64,000 bases of DNA from Allodiplogaster sudhausi (GCA_945643635.1 CALZFC010000001.1:4425501-4489500), one strand, 5' to 3'. Shown: positions 11,013 through 23,399, counted from the stretch's first letter. The notes: generated by a model from the letters alone, not told the origin. Translations and numbers: made by a program.

Positions 11013-11183
11013 TACTTCCTCCTAAAAATCTCCTTTAACAACAAACAAACAAACACTTCTGGCAGTAAAACTTCCGTAGAATGCTCTTCCTATGTCTTTC
11101 CCGCTCTCTTGCATTTTCTTCTTACCGTACTCTTCTCGCTAAGACCCTTCGGCGGGAAAGTCTATCGTTTGAAACTCCATTTA
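11013..11183 (-). repeat. Split direct repeat A, outer copy (5' end of retrotransposon)
   Basis: Matches 8509-8679 base for base over most of its length. It ends at CTCCAT-TTA next to palindrome arm sequence. Confidence 0.85.
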
Positions 11184-11685
11184 AATTCTTGTTGTAACAT
11201 AAAATGAACCATTTCATTCGATTCAGCACGTGAAAATGAACCATTTCATTCGATTCAGCACGTGCTTCTTTTCAAAAAAGTTCCATATCAAAATTTCATA
11301 AAATTATCATCTTCCATGAAAAAAACGCATTTTTAGATTTTTCAGCCGTTGTCAGAAAATGACCTAAAACTATTCGAATCGCTGCATTTTTAATGTTTTG
11401 TGTGAGAACAGAATGCGGATAGTACTATTCAGTACGCGACAAAATTCTCTACAACATACATCCATTACTTCTGGATAGGGCGTCCCTACCAATGGCAGTA
11501 TCGATTTTCCTAAGGCGGTCGCTTCAAAACTAATAGATCCGCATTTTCCAACTTTTCGTGCAATCTTAATGTTTCTTACTCATCTAATGCATCATTCTGC
11601 TCCACGAAGCACACAAAGGTCAGAACCGATGTTTGTTTTACAGTTGTCTCGTGGTAAAAGCCCGCAAAAGGGTTTGCACACGCGC

Positions 11686-11735
11686 GGCTTCGAACCTGGG
11701 ACCCATGACTTTCGACGTGCACAACCAATTTGCTA
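11686..11735 (-). other. tRNA-derived segment in palindrome left arm
   Basis: Reverse complement of the segment at 12480-12529. It reads TAGCAAATTGGTTGTGCACG, then GGTTCGAAGCC. Confidence 0.6.
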
Positions 11736-12479
11736 AAATGACGTTATAAAATTCATTTCTGGAAAATGCCAAAACCAATCTTAAAGGTTGACCTATCGGC
11801 CGATAGCTATTTTTGCGCTCTATCGAAATAAATATATCCGCCAAACAGTGTAAATTGACGGTAAGGTCAAATAAGTGGCCAAAATATTCGAACCCAAAAA
11901 AGTAGATCAAAAAAGCTATTCATCATAACGTGATGTATGGGAAAGTTGTTCGTCTGAGCAAAAGCTATAGAATGGCATATAACATGTGGGGATAAGTTCA
12001 ATCCTCGAGCAATAACAGCCGCGGTAATGTATCAATAAGAAATTTACTTTTCAAAGGACTTCATAACACTTTTTCGGTACTCCAACAGAATAGATAATAG
12101 TGACTGATAAAGAATGCCCTCTCTAATAGTAAAAGTACCGAAAAAGTGAACTAGAGAAGGTTGAAAAGTCAATATTTTGGGGGAACATTTTTGCGGCTGT
12201 TATTGCAAGCGGATTGAACTTATCCCCACATGTTATACGCCATTCTATAGCTTTCGCTCAGACTAACAACTTTCCCATACATCACGATATAATGAATAGC
12301 TTTTTTGATCTACTTTTTTGGGTTCGAATATTTTGGGCACTTATTTGACTTTACTGTCAATTTACACTGTTTGGAGGATATATTTATTTCGATAGAGCGC
12401 AATAATAGCAATCGGCTGATAGGTCAACCTTTAAGATTGGTTTTGGCATTTTCCAAAAATGAATTTTATAACGTCATTT

Positions 12480-12529
12480 TAGCCAATTGGTTGTGCACGT
12501 CGAAAGTCATGGGTCCCAGGTTCGAAGCC
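12480..12529 (+). other. tRNA-derived segment in palindrome right arm
   Basis: TAGCCAATTGGTTGTGCACG fits a Pol III A box. GGTTCGAAGCC (12519-12529) fits a B box, and the spacing is tRNA-like. There is no paired acceptor stem, so it is a tRNA relic or internal promoter, not a tRNA gene. Confidence 0.65.
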
Positions 12530-13666
12530 GCGCGCGTGCAAACCCTTTTGCGGGCTTTTACCACGGGACAACTGTAAAACAAACATCGGTTCTGACCTTT
12601 CTGTGCTTCGTGGAGCAGAATGATGCATTAGATGAGTAAGAAACATTAAGATTGCACGAAAAGTTGGAAAATGCGGATCTATTAGTTTTGAAGCGACCGC
12701 CTTAGGAAAATCGATACTGTCATTGGTAGGGACGCCCTATCCAGAAGTAATGGATGTATGTTGTAGAGAATTTTGTCGCGTACTGAATAGTACTATCCGC
12801 ATTCTGTTCTCACTGAAAACATTGAAAATACAGCGATTCGAATAGTTTTAGGTCGTTTTCTGACATTGGCTGAAAAATCGAAAAATGCGTTTTTTTCATG
12901 GAAGATGATAATTTTATGAAATTTTGATATGGAGCTTTTTTGAAAAGAAGCACGTGTTGAATCGAATGAAATGGTTCATTTTATGTTACAACAAGAATTT
13001 AACTTCTTTTTCACGCATTCCTTGAATCCTACATATCCGAGGCACCCATATTTGAGCCTATTTTCCACCCCTTAGGGGTAGAGCACACGAAGCGAAAAGA
13101 ATATATGTTATACAGTTTTTAATGATCTACATTTTGAGATATAACACCCACACACAAATGAGTATAAGGTACTTTGCCGTCAAATTCAAATATTAAAAAT
13201 AATTTTTCAATGTGAAAATGAAATAGTTGACTGAGACATCTGGGCTGCTTTTGTTCAGAATCCAACGTTGATTCCGTTAAAAAAAGAAGATTGAAAAATA
13301 TTGATATTAAAGAAAGTTATAGGGACTTCAACTTTTTCCATACATTTAAATGCCCAGACAAGGAAAAAAATTTTATTACAAAATTGACCTTCTAATTTTC
13401 TTCATAGTGCGCATGAGTACCCCAAATTAAATTTTGGATAACCAAATCAGAAATTTTTACCCCGGGGCAGGCTCCCACTGAGGGCTCCTTGATCCTTCCA
13501 GAGAATCTCTCTTAAAGCGACTTATGACCAATGGAATTCAGAAGATAACTGTACTGGGCCTCGTACGGAAAATTTTTTTCACCTTTGAAATACAGCCTAT
13601 TTTGTTTATTACGTAGAGTTGTATACTATAATCAATTTTGGTGAAGAAATTCGAAAACAAATTCCT

Positions 13667-14572
13667 AGAGCATAAAATTGGTTTTCGAACGATATATAGG
13701 GTGTTTCATTTCGACGAACTATGCGGCTTTTGTATGCGTTCAGGTCATGCGCAACAGTGAAAACTAATGCAGAATCACGGCGCGACACAATATTGGTCGC
13801 ATTCAAATATCGATTTTCTGTATATCTAGTGATATTTTGTTTTTGATCTTTCTTTTAACATTTCTGAAACGATTAAGCTCATTTTTGAGCAAAAAATGAA
13901 TTTTTCGATTAAATATTAACGAATTCACTCACCTCTACAAAAGGAGACCGAGTTGTCGTGAAAGTGCGTTAAATTTGTTACAAACATTATTGAAACGGAA
14001 ATTAAAGGTATCTATTACTCGCAACAAATCGAAAAGCGACTCAAATCAGCTATAAACTATGTAAATACACCAATTCACCAGATTTTCACCGCGCGAATTG
14101 GAATATTCGAATGTGTAAATTGGAATATTCGAATTCGACATCTGTGGTGAATCTGGCGAATTGGTGTATTTACATAGTTTTATAGCTGGTTTGAGTCGCT
14201 TTTTGATTTGTTGCGAAAAAAACCTTCCTTTAATTTCCGTTTTAAGAATGCTACTTTGTAGGAAATTTAACGCACTTTCACGACAACTCGGACTCCTTTT
14301 GTGGAGGTGAGTGAATTCGTTAATATTTGGTCGAAAAGTGCATTTTTTTTTCAAAAATGAGCTTAATCGTTTCATAAATGTTAAAAGAAAGATCAAAAAC
14401 AAAATATCACTAGATATACAGAAAATCGATATTTGAATGCGACTAATATCGCGTCGCGCCGCGATTCTGCATCAGTTTTCACTGTTGCGCATGACCTAAC
14501 CGCATACAAAAGCCGCATAGTTTGTCAAATTGAAACACCCTATATATCATTCGAAAGCCAATTTTATGCTCT
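13667..14572. repeat. Near-continuous palindrome of about 0.9 kb
   Basis: Arms of about 450 bases (13667-14118 and 14125-14572) meet with almost no spacer. The outer ends read TA-GAGCATAAAATTGG and the complement, then TA. The TA flanks and the absence of coding sequence point to a non-autonomous DNA element. It abuts the outer end of the large palindrome. Confidence 0.8.
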
Positions 14573-15229
14573 ATACAATACATACAAAACTGTCGGTGTA
14601 AATTGTAACATGTACATTTTTCATTTAATTTGAGAGCACGTAAAAAATCGATATTTGAAAATTTTCAAATTCTGTTTTGACAATTTATATAAGCAATATC
14701 TTTTCTATCTACATTGAAATTTTCATGTATATTGCTTTACTGGGCGTAGAGATATGTTCATAAACATGCGCCCTACTTGACCACCTCAAAAAGATGCGCA
14801 GTTTTTCAATTCTTGATAACTTTTAAAAATTAATTTTTTTAGCTCTAAGACCAATCCCATTTGATTCTGCGGGTCCAACTTTATATAGAAACAACTTTTA
14901 AGCAAAATCGGAGATGATGATTTTTCTAGGGCCTCAGCCCTTTTGATTAATTATGATTCTCTCGCAAATCGCGTCATATGTACACGCGAGCAAACAATTA
15001 TATGGACAAAGCACAGATTTACGAATAAAAGATTCGCAGAGTTGAAGAAATAATGTAAATATATTTTTGCGTGACGACGTAATTTATTTTTACTATCATA
15101 CAAGTTTAACAATAAAGAGAGAGGGAGCGATAAAAATTAGTGCGCTTCATTATAGTAGATAATGGGTACTATAAATATTCATGTCTTACATGTATGCAGT
15201 GCCCATATAGATACATATGTACATACATA
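14573..15229. other. AT-rich spacer, nothing recognised
   Basis: No supportable gene or repeat end. It ends in a tract of ACATACATATGTA-type repeats before the next element. Confidence 0.5.
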
Positions 15230-16798
15230 CAGTACTGGCAAAAAGGTTATGATATTTTGGTTTTTATGCATAATTTTTTTTAATGTAGAGTAAATCTGAT
15301 GAAAATTTCAGAGTTGCTTCATTATGGTGTCAGAAATCTTGTAGTAGAATATTAGTCTCATTAACCGATTATTGATTTAGAAAAAAAAATCAACAACTCA
15401 ACTCAGCTGATTTCACATTTTGGCGTGCTGGACAAAATAATTTATTTCTTTGATCTTCGGGTAGTTTTTGTTGGAATTTTAATTTATTTGCATTTTTGAA
15501 CATCCTGTCGATATCATTTTGGTCTAATCGTGATTGATTCGCATGCTTTTACATGCTGCCTGACTCCAGTGTGCACGATTCATGCTCTCGGCTTGAGTAC
15601 CAGGTGGTTCAGGTGGATAAAATCGTTCATAAACTATTATGCCTATAGTTATATTGATGTCAAAATATTCACAGGTAATCATTGAACAAATTCAAATGGT
15701 TATTTGAGCTGTGGAAATTAGATGCTAACTATTTTAGCTCTCTTTGAACGCCGCTGTCAAGTTTGGTACGCAGTCCAAACGTGCTCAAAATGATGTTGTG
15801 CGGGAGCGCTTTTGCTCATCTATAATGTTAGTTAATACACTTTAATACATTAAGTAGCCTTATTTCATGCCTGGCTTCATGAGGCCACAAGAAACAGTAG
15901 ATCGTTTGAATGTACCCCTGGTATAGAGTACTGCCGTGTATAACAGCTGCCTATTCTAGATCAGTTACAAAAGTAAATTATCTATTTTCGAGTTCTACGA
16001 TTGCCTAGCACGCTGCTCTATCGATTAAAGTGATTTTTCACTCAATGGTAAATTTTTCGGATTTTGTTTCCTGTCTTGTCGGATGACGTACTATTCTATT
16101 GCAGGGATACATTCAAACGATCTACTGTTTCTTGTGGCCTTATGAAGCCAGGCATGAAATAAGGATACTTAATGTGTTAAAGTGTATTAACTAACATTAT
16201 AGATGAGCAAAAGCGTTTTTGAATCGCAGGCTCCCGCACAACATCACTTTGAGCACGTTTGGACTGCGGACCAAACTTGACAGCGGCGTTCAAAGTGAGC
16301 TCAAATAGTTAGCATCTAATTTCCACAGCTCAAATAACCGTTTGAATTTGTTCAATGAATATATTGACATCAATATAACTATAGGCATAATAGTTTATGA
16401 ACGATTTTATCCACCTGAACCACCTGGTACTCAAGCCGAGAGCATGAATCGTGCACACTGGAGTCAGGCAGCATGTAAAAGCATGCGAATCAATCACGAT
16501 TAGACCAAAATGATATCGACAGGATGTTCAAAAATGCAAATAAATTAAAATTCCAACAAAAACTACCCGAAGATCAAAGAAATAAATTATTTTGTATAGC
16601 ACGCCAAAATATGAAATCGGCTGAGTTGAGTTATTGATTTTTTTAATAAATCAATAATCTATTAATGAGACTAATATTTTACTACTAGATTTCTGACACC
16701 ATAATGAAACAACTCTGAAAATTTCATCAGATTTACTCTACATTGAAAAAAAGATATGCATGAAAAACCAAAATATCATAACCTTTTGGCCAGTACTG
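15230..16798. mobile_element. Second palindromic element with Tc1-like ends
   Basis: The left end CAGTACTGGCAAAAAGGTTA and its complement at the right end are flanked by TA (15228-15229 and 16799-16800). The arms (15230 to about 15990 and about 16030 to 16798) are complementary over about 0.75 kb. The ends share the CAGTACYGSCAAAAAG pattern with 2992-4193, but the body differs. No transposase. Confidence 0.78.
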
Positions 16799-17258
16799 TA
16801 CATACCATACATTTTTTTTGCTTTTCAATTTCCTGCTTTAACTACAATATCAAACAAAAAAATATGTGTGCCTTCATCTTTGCAATTATCTTTTTTCAAC
16901 GCCAATCAAACGGCATTCTAAAGATAAAGCAGGAAGTATGTTTATCATATACCCATGTACATACAATATGCTTATTCCAGACCTATGTAGTTTGTGATAA
17001 AGTAGAAAGGTCCATTTCTCCGCCGTAACATTGTGCTCTCAATCAGACTGCTGCTTTAGGGCTAGCCCATTAGAAAAGAAAATGAGACAACAACAAGGAA
17101 GTAGATAGCTAATGAGGAAGTAGATAAATAATGACATTTCGTATTAAAAACTACTTATGTTTGCACGATTGAATTGAATAAATTGGTAGACATGTTCATA
17201 AGTAGATTTAAGCATAGGTATGATCGCCTATCGGATGGCTTACGATCATTTTTCTTAA
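16799..17258. other. Intergenic, upstream of the srx gene
   Basis: AT-rich; no gene or strong motif seen. Confidence 0.4.
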
Positions 17259-20018
17259 ATGAAGGACTACGAAATTGCTGGGATCTCACTTGGACTTGTC
17301 AGTTTCATTTGCTTTCGCTAAATATATAGCAAAACGCGGCATAATTTCCCAAGCCATTAATTTTTACGGTAAGTCATAGTATTTCAGTGGCTATTGAAGG
17401 AATATGTTCTCAATTGATTTTTTTCTATTAAGCATATATTGATTGATAGGGTAGCTTGATAAAGATTGTCGATAATAAAGAGAGATGGTCATCATTTTGG
17501 TGCTGGACAGGTTGGCCTGTTCGGTCTCGGCACGAACTCGCTCGGCGTGTGGACGTTGTTCAAGGCGCCCGCTCTCCGCTCGGCCATTGGCGTGCTCTGC
17601 CTCTCTCATTCCATTGGCAATCTTGGCATGTGTGCCATCTACTTTGTTTGTTGCGCCCCCCTCACGATTGTGTCAGTTACCTTGTATGCATTTGTTTTTT
17701 TATTACTCTAAAAATAAAAAAATATTCATATTTGCTACTAGGAATGTAGATCAAAAAATCGTTGTAAACATTTTTTTTTTAAACTACGTTTTTTTTTAGG
17801 ACAAAACAAAAAAAGCAATTTGTTTTACGAAAAAAAAAAGATTACAAAAAAAACAAAGCAAAAATTTTTTAATCGTAATTATAGAAAGGAAACGCGGTGA
17901 ACTTCTTGACCCACAACAACAATAACATAACAAAACTCGTAAAAAAAAACTTAGAAAAACTATTATACTTTTTGGGAGGACCCAAACAAAAACTGCAACC
18001 CTGTTTGCTACAAACTTCAATTTGTGAAATTTCAAAGTTTGTAGTCAAAAATATGCTCACATTCTTCCTAGATAATTTCACCTGGCCGGTTTGGTGGTAT
18101 AAAGAAAAAGAATATTAATCGCATTCTTATTTAGCGTTCCCTCTCTCACATGGTATTGTCGGCAAAAAGATTGGACAGGTTGAATCCATGCTGTCAATGC
18201 ACGCCATCTAGATTTTTTTTCAGAATTATTTGTTATGTTTCCAGTAAAAAAGCGCCAATTCAAATAGTGTCTTTTGGCTCTTCTAATTCAGCGTTCCATT
18301 TTCAGATGACTGTTCTCTTTTGGGATTTGTCCATGTGGTCGCATTTAATCGTCTCAATCAATAGGCTGGTACAGTTTTGTTATATGTATTTATTTTTAAT
18401 TTCTAAATACACATTAAAGTTTTGTCTGTCAGCCGTATTTGACTAAACTATAAAAATTAACAATGCCCAAATGGAATGAAGTTTTCCTAATGAAATTGTC
18501 GGATTCGTACTTAAATTTGTCCGCTTATTACATATACTGACGCTTTTCTTCTTCTTGATTTTTTGAATCTTTGAAGGAGTAAATTATGATGAATGAAAAG
18601 GCAGATGAGAGAAATCTCAAAGGACCTTTTTTAATTTATATATTTGCTTGAGTTTTCTGCCAGATTCGTGTGCATCTCTTATCCGATTCGCTATCGCAAT
18701 CTCTTCACGATTCGCTCGACTTCACTGCTCGTCTGCGCCTGCTGGGCACTTGCCTTTCTGCACTCCGTTCCGCACTTTTGGGGTTCGGCTTATTTGAGTT
18801 CATCAGGGACATTTATTTCGCTCACGAAAATGCTGAGTTGAGTCTTATTATTCTCAGAACCATCACTGGTGACAAAAAAACACTGATGCAGCTCCAAGCC
18901 TTACTGATTTATCATTTATTATTTTACATGTTTGCTACGGAAGTTGGCTTTCTTAACGGGAGTCACAAGTTTCTTCCGCATCCAAAATGAGTTGAAATTG
19001 TAAACTTTTTGTCTGAACTTTTTGTTAGTTTTGTTATTTGCATGTAGTAATTGTTCGAAGCAGAAGAAGAATGATAAATAGATGCGACATGCTACTTATT
19101 CTACGACCCGTCGGACTGGATGTGGAAGTACGCGAGCACAGAATGCGGCAGAATTCTATCGTTATACTCGGACTTTGCCGTAGGCAATGCCGTCTGCGTG
19201 GCCATGCTGATGTTTGATGCGATCACTCTTGTCAAGCTGTGGCAGCACAGCAAAGTACATACTTTTTTGGGAATAATCATAGAAAAGAGCGAAGAACATT
19301 TTACAGACATGAATTTATGCTAAATTCCTACGTGAATTATAAATATAATAAAAAAAAATTCCGTTGCAGTAACAATCTCACTTTCAGGGACAAGCTGATC
19401 ATGGCAGAGGTGTCCAAATTAAGTTCTTTATACAGGTATGCTTCTTCTAGAAAAACAATAATGACTTTTGATGTTTTCAGAGCCTGCTCCAGGACATGAT
19501 ATTCTTGCTGAGTCTTCTTTTGTTCTACTTTGTAGCCGTATGGATGACGGGAGTTTGGTCGCTTTTTCTGACTGCAAACCTGTCGTGGGTCCTTTGCCAC
19601 GCATTTGATGGGTACGCGTTCGCAAAATCCAATAAATATTAGGGTTTGTTACACCTGAATACTGCATGAAAAGCTATTTTTTGCTCAAAGCGTTGCTAAC
19701 TACACATGTAATGCAACATGTGTACATATTCATGCACACATGTTGCATTTTGTCATCTCATTTAGCTGAAAACAGGTATAGATATGTATCTACATTCATA
19801 CATATATCAATGTATATTGGGTCAACTTAAAATAACTTCTTGCAACGGCCATTATCAGGCTGATCTTCAACATCTTCCAAACGCGACTGCGGATGCTGCC
19901 CTTCATTGGTCGGCACTTTCAGGGCAGTTCGGCGGCAAGAAAGGTCGTGATCGTAACAAACGCACCCATCTCCAGCGGTTCCTTCAGCGTGTCGCCCATT
20001 CGGCGCTTGTTAGGATAA
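17259..20018 (+). CDS. Serpentine chemoreceptor, Srx family
   Basis: Nine proposed exons: 17259-17297, 17511 to about 17669, 18135-18178, 18306-18364, 18664-18782, 19082-19254, 19388-19435, 19481-19611, 19859-20018. About 310 residues, normal for Srx. Diagnostic blocks appear in order: IAGISLGLVGLFG (TM1), LRSAIGVLCLSHSIGNLG (TM2), GIVGKKIGQ, MTVLFWDLSMWSHLIVSINR (TM3), the ISYPIRYRN loop, LFYDPSDWMWKYASTECG, VQIKFFIQ, SLLQDMIFLLSLLLFYF (TM6), CHAFDGLIFN (TM7). A G-protein-coupled chemosensory role is inferred from the family. Two oddities: intron 4 fits only as a GC-AG intron (donor 18365), and intron 2 has no donor giving the phase required by exon 3. A small indel or a missed exon is therefore possible. 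Family call is firm; functionality less so. Confidence 0.87.
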
Positions 20019-22689
20019 ACCATCAGATCAATTGGAAAACGGCAAAGTGCATGTTTTTATAGTATAATAAATCTTGGAGATTTTGTGATACATTCAAAAA
20101 CATTTACGGAACTCTCATTATTGAACTCGACAAAAATCGACTTCAATCAAGAGAGTTATTTTGTAAACTACACAGAGACTTGTCTGTGCTAGTGATAAGC
20201 GTGTTGAGTTATCGCTGTGAAGTATATTAGCCGTTTTTTTTTAAAAAGATTGTATCACGTTAAACCTATGGCATGTGTATTCATATTCATAAGCAAATAT
20301 ATAACATACTTTATTGTCGTTTCAGCTAGAGAGAGCAAGATCTACTCGACCAGTCATACATATTCTTGTGAACTCACAATTAGAATCACAATTAGTTTTA
20401 GTTTGATCAGTCATCGACGTTCTCATTTACTTGAAGAATGAAAAGTTCAATGGGCGATGCCCGCTTAATGCCGGAGAAGTATCCTTTCCCAATCGTCGTG
20501 CATTGTTAAACTGTTCATATATTGTCTGAGAGGATCTAAATTGACCTGCCAAAAAGGTCGTAAAGTTGCTTTCAATGATTGCTATTTCGAAGTTTATAAT
20601 AGTACACTTTACTTGACGATTATTTAACAATAAGTCAAATCAAATTTGTATCACCTTGACTACATCAGACTGACACATTTGTTCAAAAAATTGTTGCATA
20701 AACAGATTTTATTCAAGTCGATTTTGTTAACGAATGTTTGATTATGCGCTTTTTATGATATGTCAGCATGTATAGCAGAGCGTAATAATGTATTCAGAAA
20801 AAGAGTCTTCGGAATCAGCTAAATAAATTATGTTTGACCGAAATGTAGGTCAGGTGCATTTCAATTGTCGCGGAAGAGAGCCATCCGACCTACTATATGC
20901 TGAATTGGGGCCCTTTCCTGGGGAGAAACTGGTATTCATGCTTATTTGACAATCGACCGACCTGATTCAACTTTGAGAATTGAGAAGAATGAAGTGTGTT
21001 TCAACACTCATTTTTAAAATTTAAAAAGTGCACTAACTAAGCAAAACTAAAAGAAACATCTGAACATGGTTAACATCGAACATAATCAAATGAAAATACT
21101 TGTATTAGGTCAGAAATACATTAAACAAAAACACGATATTGACTGCCGAGAGATATTTTAAAAAAAACACAAAGAAATTACTAATAGGCTTACAAGTCAT
21201 CGTCTCTTTCAGATCCACCACGCAGAGGTGCCATCTTAGCATAAGGGGCGCTGGCCTTGTAGCCCATGCTTTTTATAAAAGCATGAACATTGTCAGGTTC
21301 TGGAGGAGGCGCATTGTGGTGATTCTGACAGCGCTTCGATGAGACTTCTTCAAGCGGCTTAGACAGCGGCAGTAAAATGAATTTACTTGCTGAAGTATAT
21401 GTTCCCCACTATACCTACATACATATGTATTCCCGCAGTTCAACAGAAGAAAAAACTTCGCGGTCACATTCAGGAAATTTTTGAAGACTCCTTTAAAAAT
21501 CAAAGCACAAAAATTGGACAAGACGTGTGTTGCTAAGCTAAGTTGGAATCTGGACGATCTCCCGACGATGTTCACCGTTGAGATACAAGCTGCAGACCTT
21601 CAGAAGCATCTCGGCAGCTGCTTCTGACTAATCGACATCAAGGAACAGCTGAGGAGGGAGCAAGACTCGAACTGCCTGCTCAGATCCATGCTAAAAATAG
21701 GTTCAATTTAATTTAATCTGCTCGCGATAGTATTAGCTGTTTGAAATAATCATATCTAACAACACACCTTGAACAGTGAATTCGTTAAAAAAAATTTTGT
21801 TAAATAGTAAATTATGACAAAACTTGATTGGAAAGAGTTTGTCCAAATCTAAGTACATCTTTTTTTGTGTTTTGAAGTTCAGGGCAAACGCAGAGACCCA
21901 ACCCGATCCAAATTACCAAAGCGCTCTCGCCCCGGGCCCAACTCTAGCGCGCTGAGTCCGATTAGGCCTTTTCTCGCAGATGTGCAAGCGATCATACTCA
22001 TGCCCAAGCGAACCCTTATTGCTCAAAATAGGCCATTAGAGAACCTACTTAGCATTGCTTGATGATTATGGGCCGGGGTTGCGCGGAGCGGCGTGGTGGG
22101 CGGTGGGAGTGAGATTTTCGAGTGGGGTTTTTTTAGGATGAAAAATGAATATTGGGGCTACGATAAGGTATGGGTTTGGGATTTTTAGGATTTGGTTTTG
22201 GGGTCGGCGCCGGCGGTCAAATTTGGAACATTTCCGCGCGAGGTTGCGCTGAGTTGGCCACTTTGAGCGTTTGCATCTTTTGTTTCGGAGAAGATGGGAA
22301 GCTGGAAAAAATAGTGACTGATAGAGCATGTCTTCAAGATTAATAGGACACAAATTGGGCGAATTCCGCCCGAGGTTCTTTCCTGTGGGCGTGGCCAAAG
22401 TTTTACCCCGTTTTTTGGCCCTTTTTTGCTTTGTATTTGCTCACTATCGAAAATTCTGTTTGTACGATTTTCGATTCTCGCACACATGTGATGTAGTTTT
22501 TCAAGGCGCATCTTCTGATCTATTTAACTGCTCCTTAGCCCACCCAGATCGATAGATACAGGGCAAAAACTGGCGGACCCATTTTGTTAGGAGCGAACAT
22601 TTGAAAAATCAATACTCGGAGATTTCGGACCGGAGCGGGATGGGACATTCAGAATATTATTTAGTGTTTACAGAGCTTTGAAATGAGGC
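20019..22689. other. Long intergenic stretch without a recognised gene
   Basis: Short open stretches occur (for example 21430-21623 on the plus strand, encoding a lysine-rich 60-residue frame), but none matches a family or has convincing splice partners. 21860-22560 is more GC-rich and may be an old repeat. No RNA gene seen. Confidence 0.4.
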
Positions 22690-23170
22690 TACTCCCGTTT
22701 GGCTGGGATTCCGGGAAAGTACCCTGAGGGGGCCGTGAAATCTCGAAATTTTGGGAGGCCGTTTCCGCGGCTGTTTTTTCTCGAATGTTGGAGTTATGGT
22801 AACGTGTTATATATCATTCTGTAGCTTGTGAGAAGGTGAACAATTTTCTCATACAAAAGGTTTTCATAAAACGACGTTTTTGATCTACTTTTGGTCCGAG
22901 AATGTTTAGGCCACTTTTTCGACCTTAGCTATCACTGACACTTTTTGGGGTATATTTTTATTCGAATAGAGCCTACAATTAGCTATCGAATGATAGGTTT
23001 ATCGTCAGGATTCGTTCAGGCATATTCGAGATATGAATTATTTTGTGGCTTTTTGGTGCATTTTATGTGCACGCAGATTTTCTAACGACCCAGGTTCGAA
23101 TCCACGCGCGAGCAAACTCTTTTGCGCGCTTTTGTGTGAGCCCTAATTAAACAAAACCTATGCTAGGACA
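22690..23170 (+). repeat. Diverged half-copy of the large palindrome family
   Basis: Tracks the right arm of the large palindrome from about 12175 to 12590 in the same orientation. Shared landmarks are GCGGCTGTT, TTTTTGATCTACTTTT, the B-box CAGGTTCGAATCC at 23091-23103, and GCGAGCAAACTCTTTTGCGC. Only one arm is present. Confidence 0.65.
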
Positions 23171-23399
23171 TAGCCCACACTCCAAGGGAGATAATGGGCG
23201 GCGATACTGAAACCAGGTCCCCCCATAGCTCCGCTAGTTATAATATAGCAGATTACTACGCGCATTCCTCTTTGTATAAAAAAAATGTTGTGAACAGAAT
23301 ATTTAACAAATTATATAATAACATTAACAAATTATTTTATTTAAAAACGAAAACTTGTAGGACACGTGCTATTCCTTTTTCAGGGTGACAGTTCATTCC

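Larger units (their letters stand above)
7504..11183 (-). mobile_element. Pat-like (DIRS-order) tyrosine-recombinase retrotransposon, internally deleted
   Basis: Read on the minus strand, the order is A repeat (11183-11013), gag and pol remnants, B repeat (8858-8680), A repeat (8679-8509), a spacer of about 0.8 kb, then B repeat (7682-7507). This A1-ORFs-B1A2-B2 order is the split direct repeat architecture known from Pat of Panagrellus, kangaroo and Ngaro. The triplet TTA sits at the left edge (7504-7506), the internal A/B junction (8677-8679) and the right edge (11181-11183). The opposite arm of the host palindrome keeps the empty site with one TTA (13000-13002 as TAA on the plus strand). 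That fits site-specific recombination on a 3-bp core. The reverse transcriptase core and the recombinase gene are not found, so the copy is non-autonomous. Confidence 0.85.
2598..13666. repeat. Large palindromic element, original length about 3.1 kb, interrupted by two insertions
   Basis: The right arm runs from about 12190 to 13666. It pairs with three separated pieces of left arm: 2598-2757, 7000-7506 and 11181 to about 12013. Between the arms is a spacer of about 175 bases (12014-12189), itself holding a small inverted repeat (12069-12082 with 12135-12148). Removing the insertion at 2758-6999 (with one TTAA) and the one between 7506 and 11183 restores a palindrome with arms of about 1.5 kb. 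Each arm carries a tRNA-like A/B-box segment. Diverged half-copies occur at about 22690-23170 and 36680-36990, so it is a dispersed family. No transposase of its own is seen. Confidence 0.85.

Noticed and set aside
21139..21720. Possible exons of an unknown gene
   Set aside because: Short frames in two phases, with no recognisable domain and no consistent splicing.
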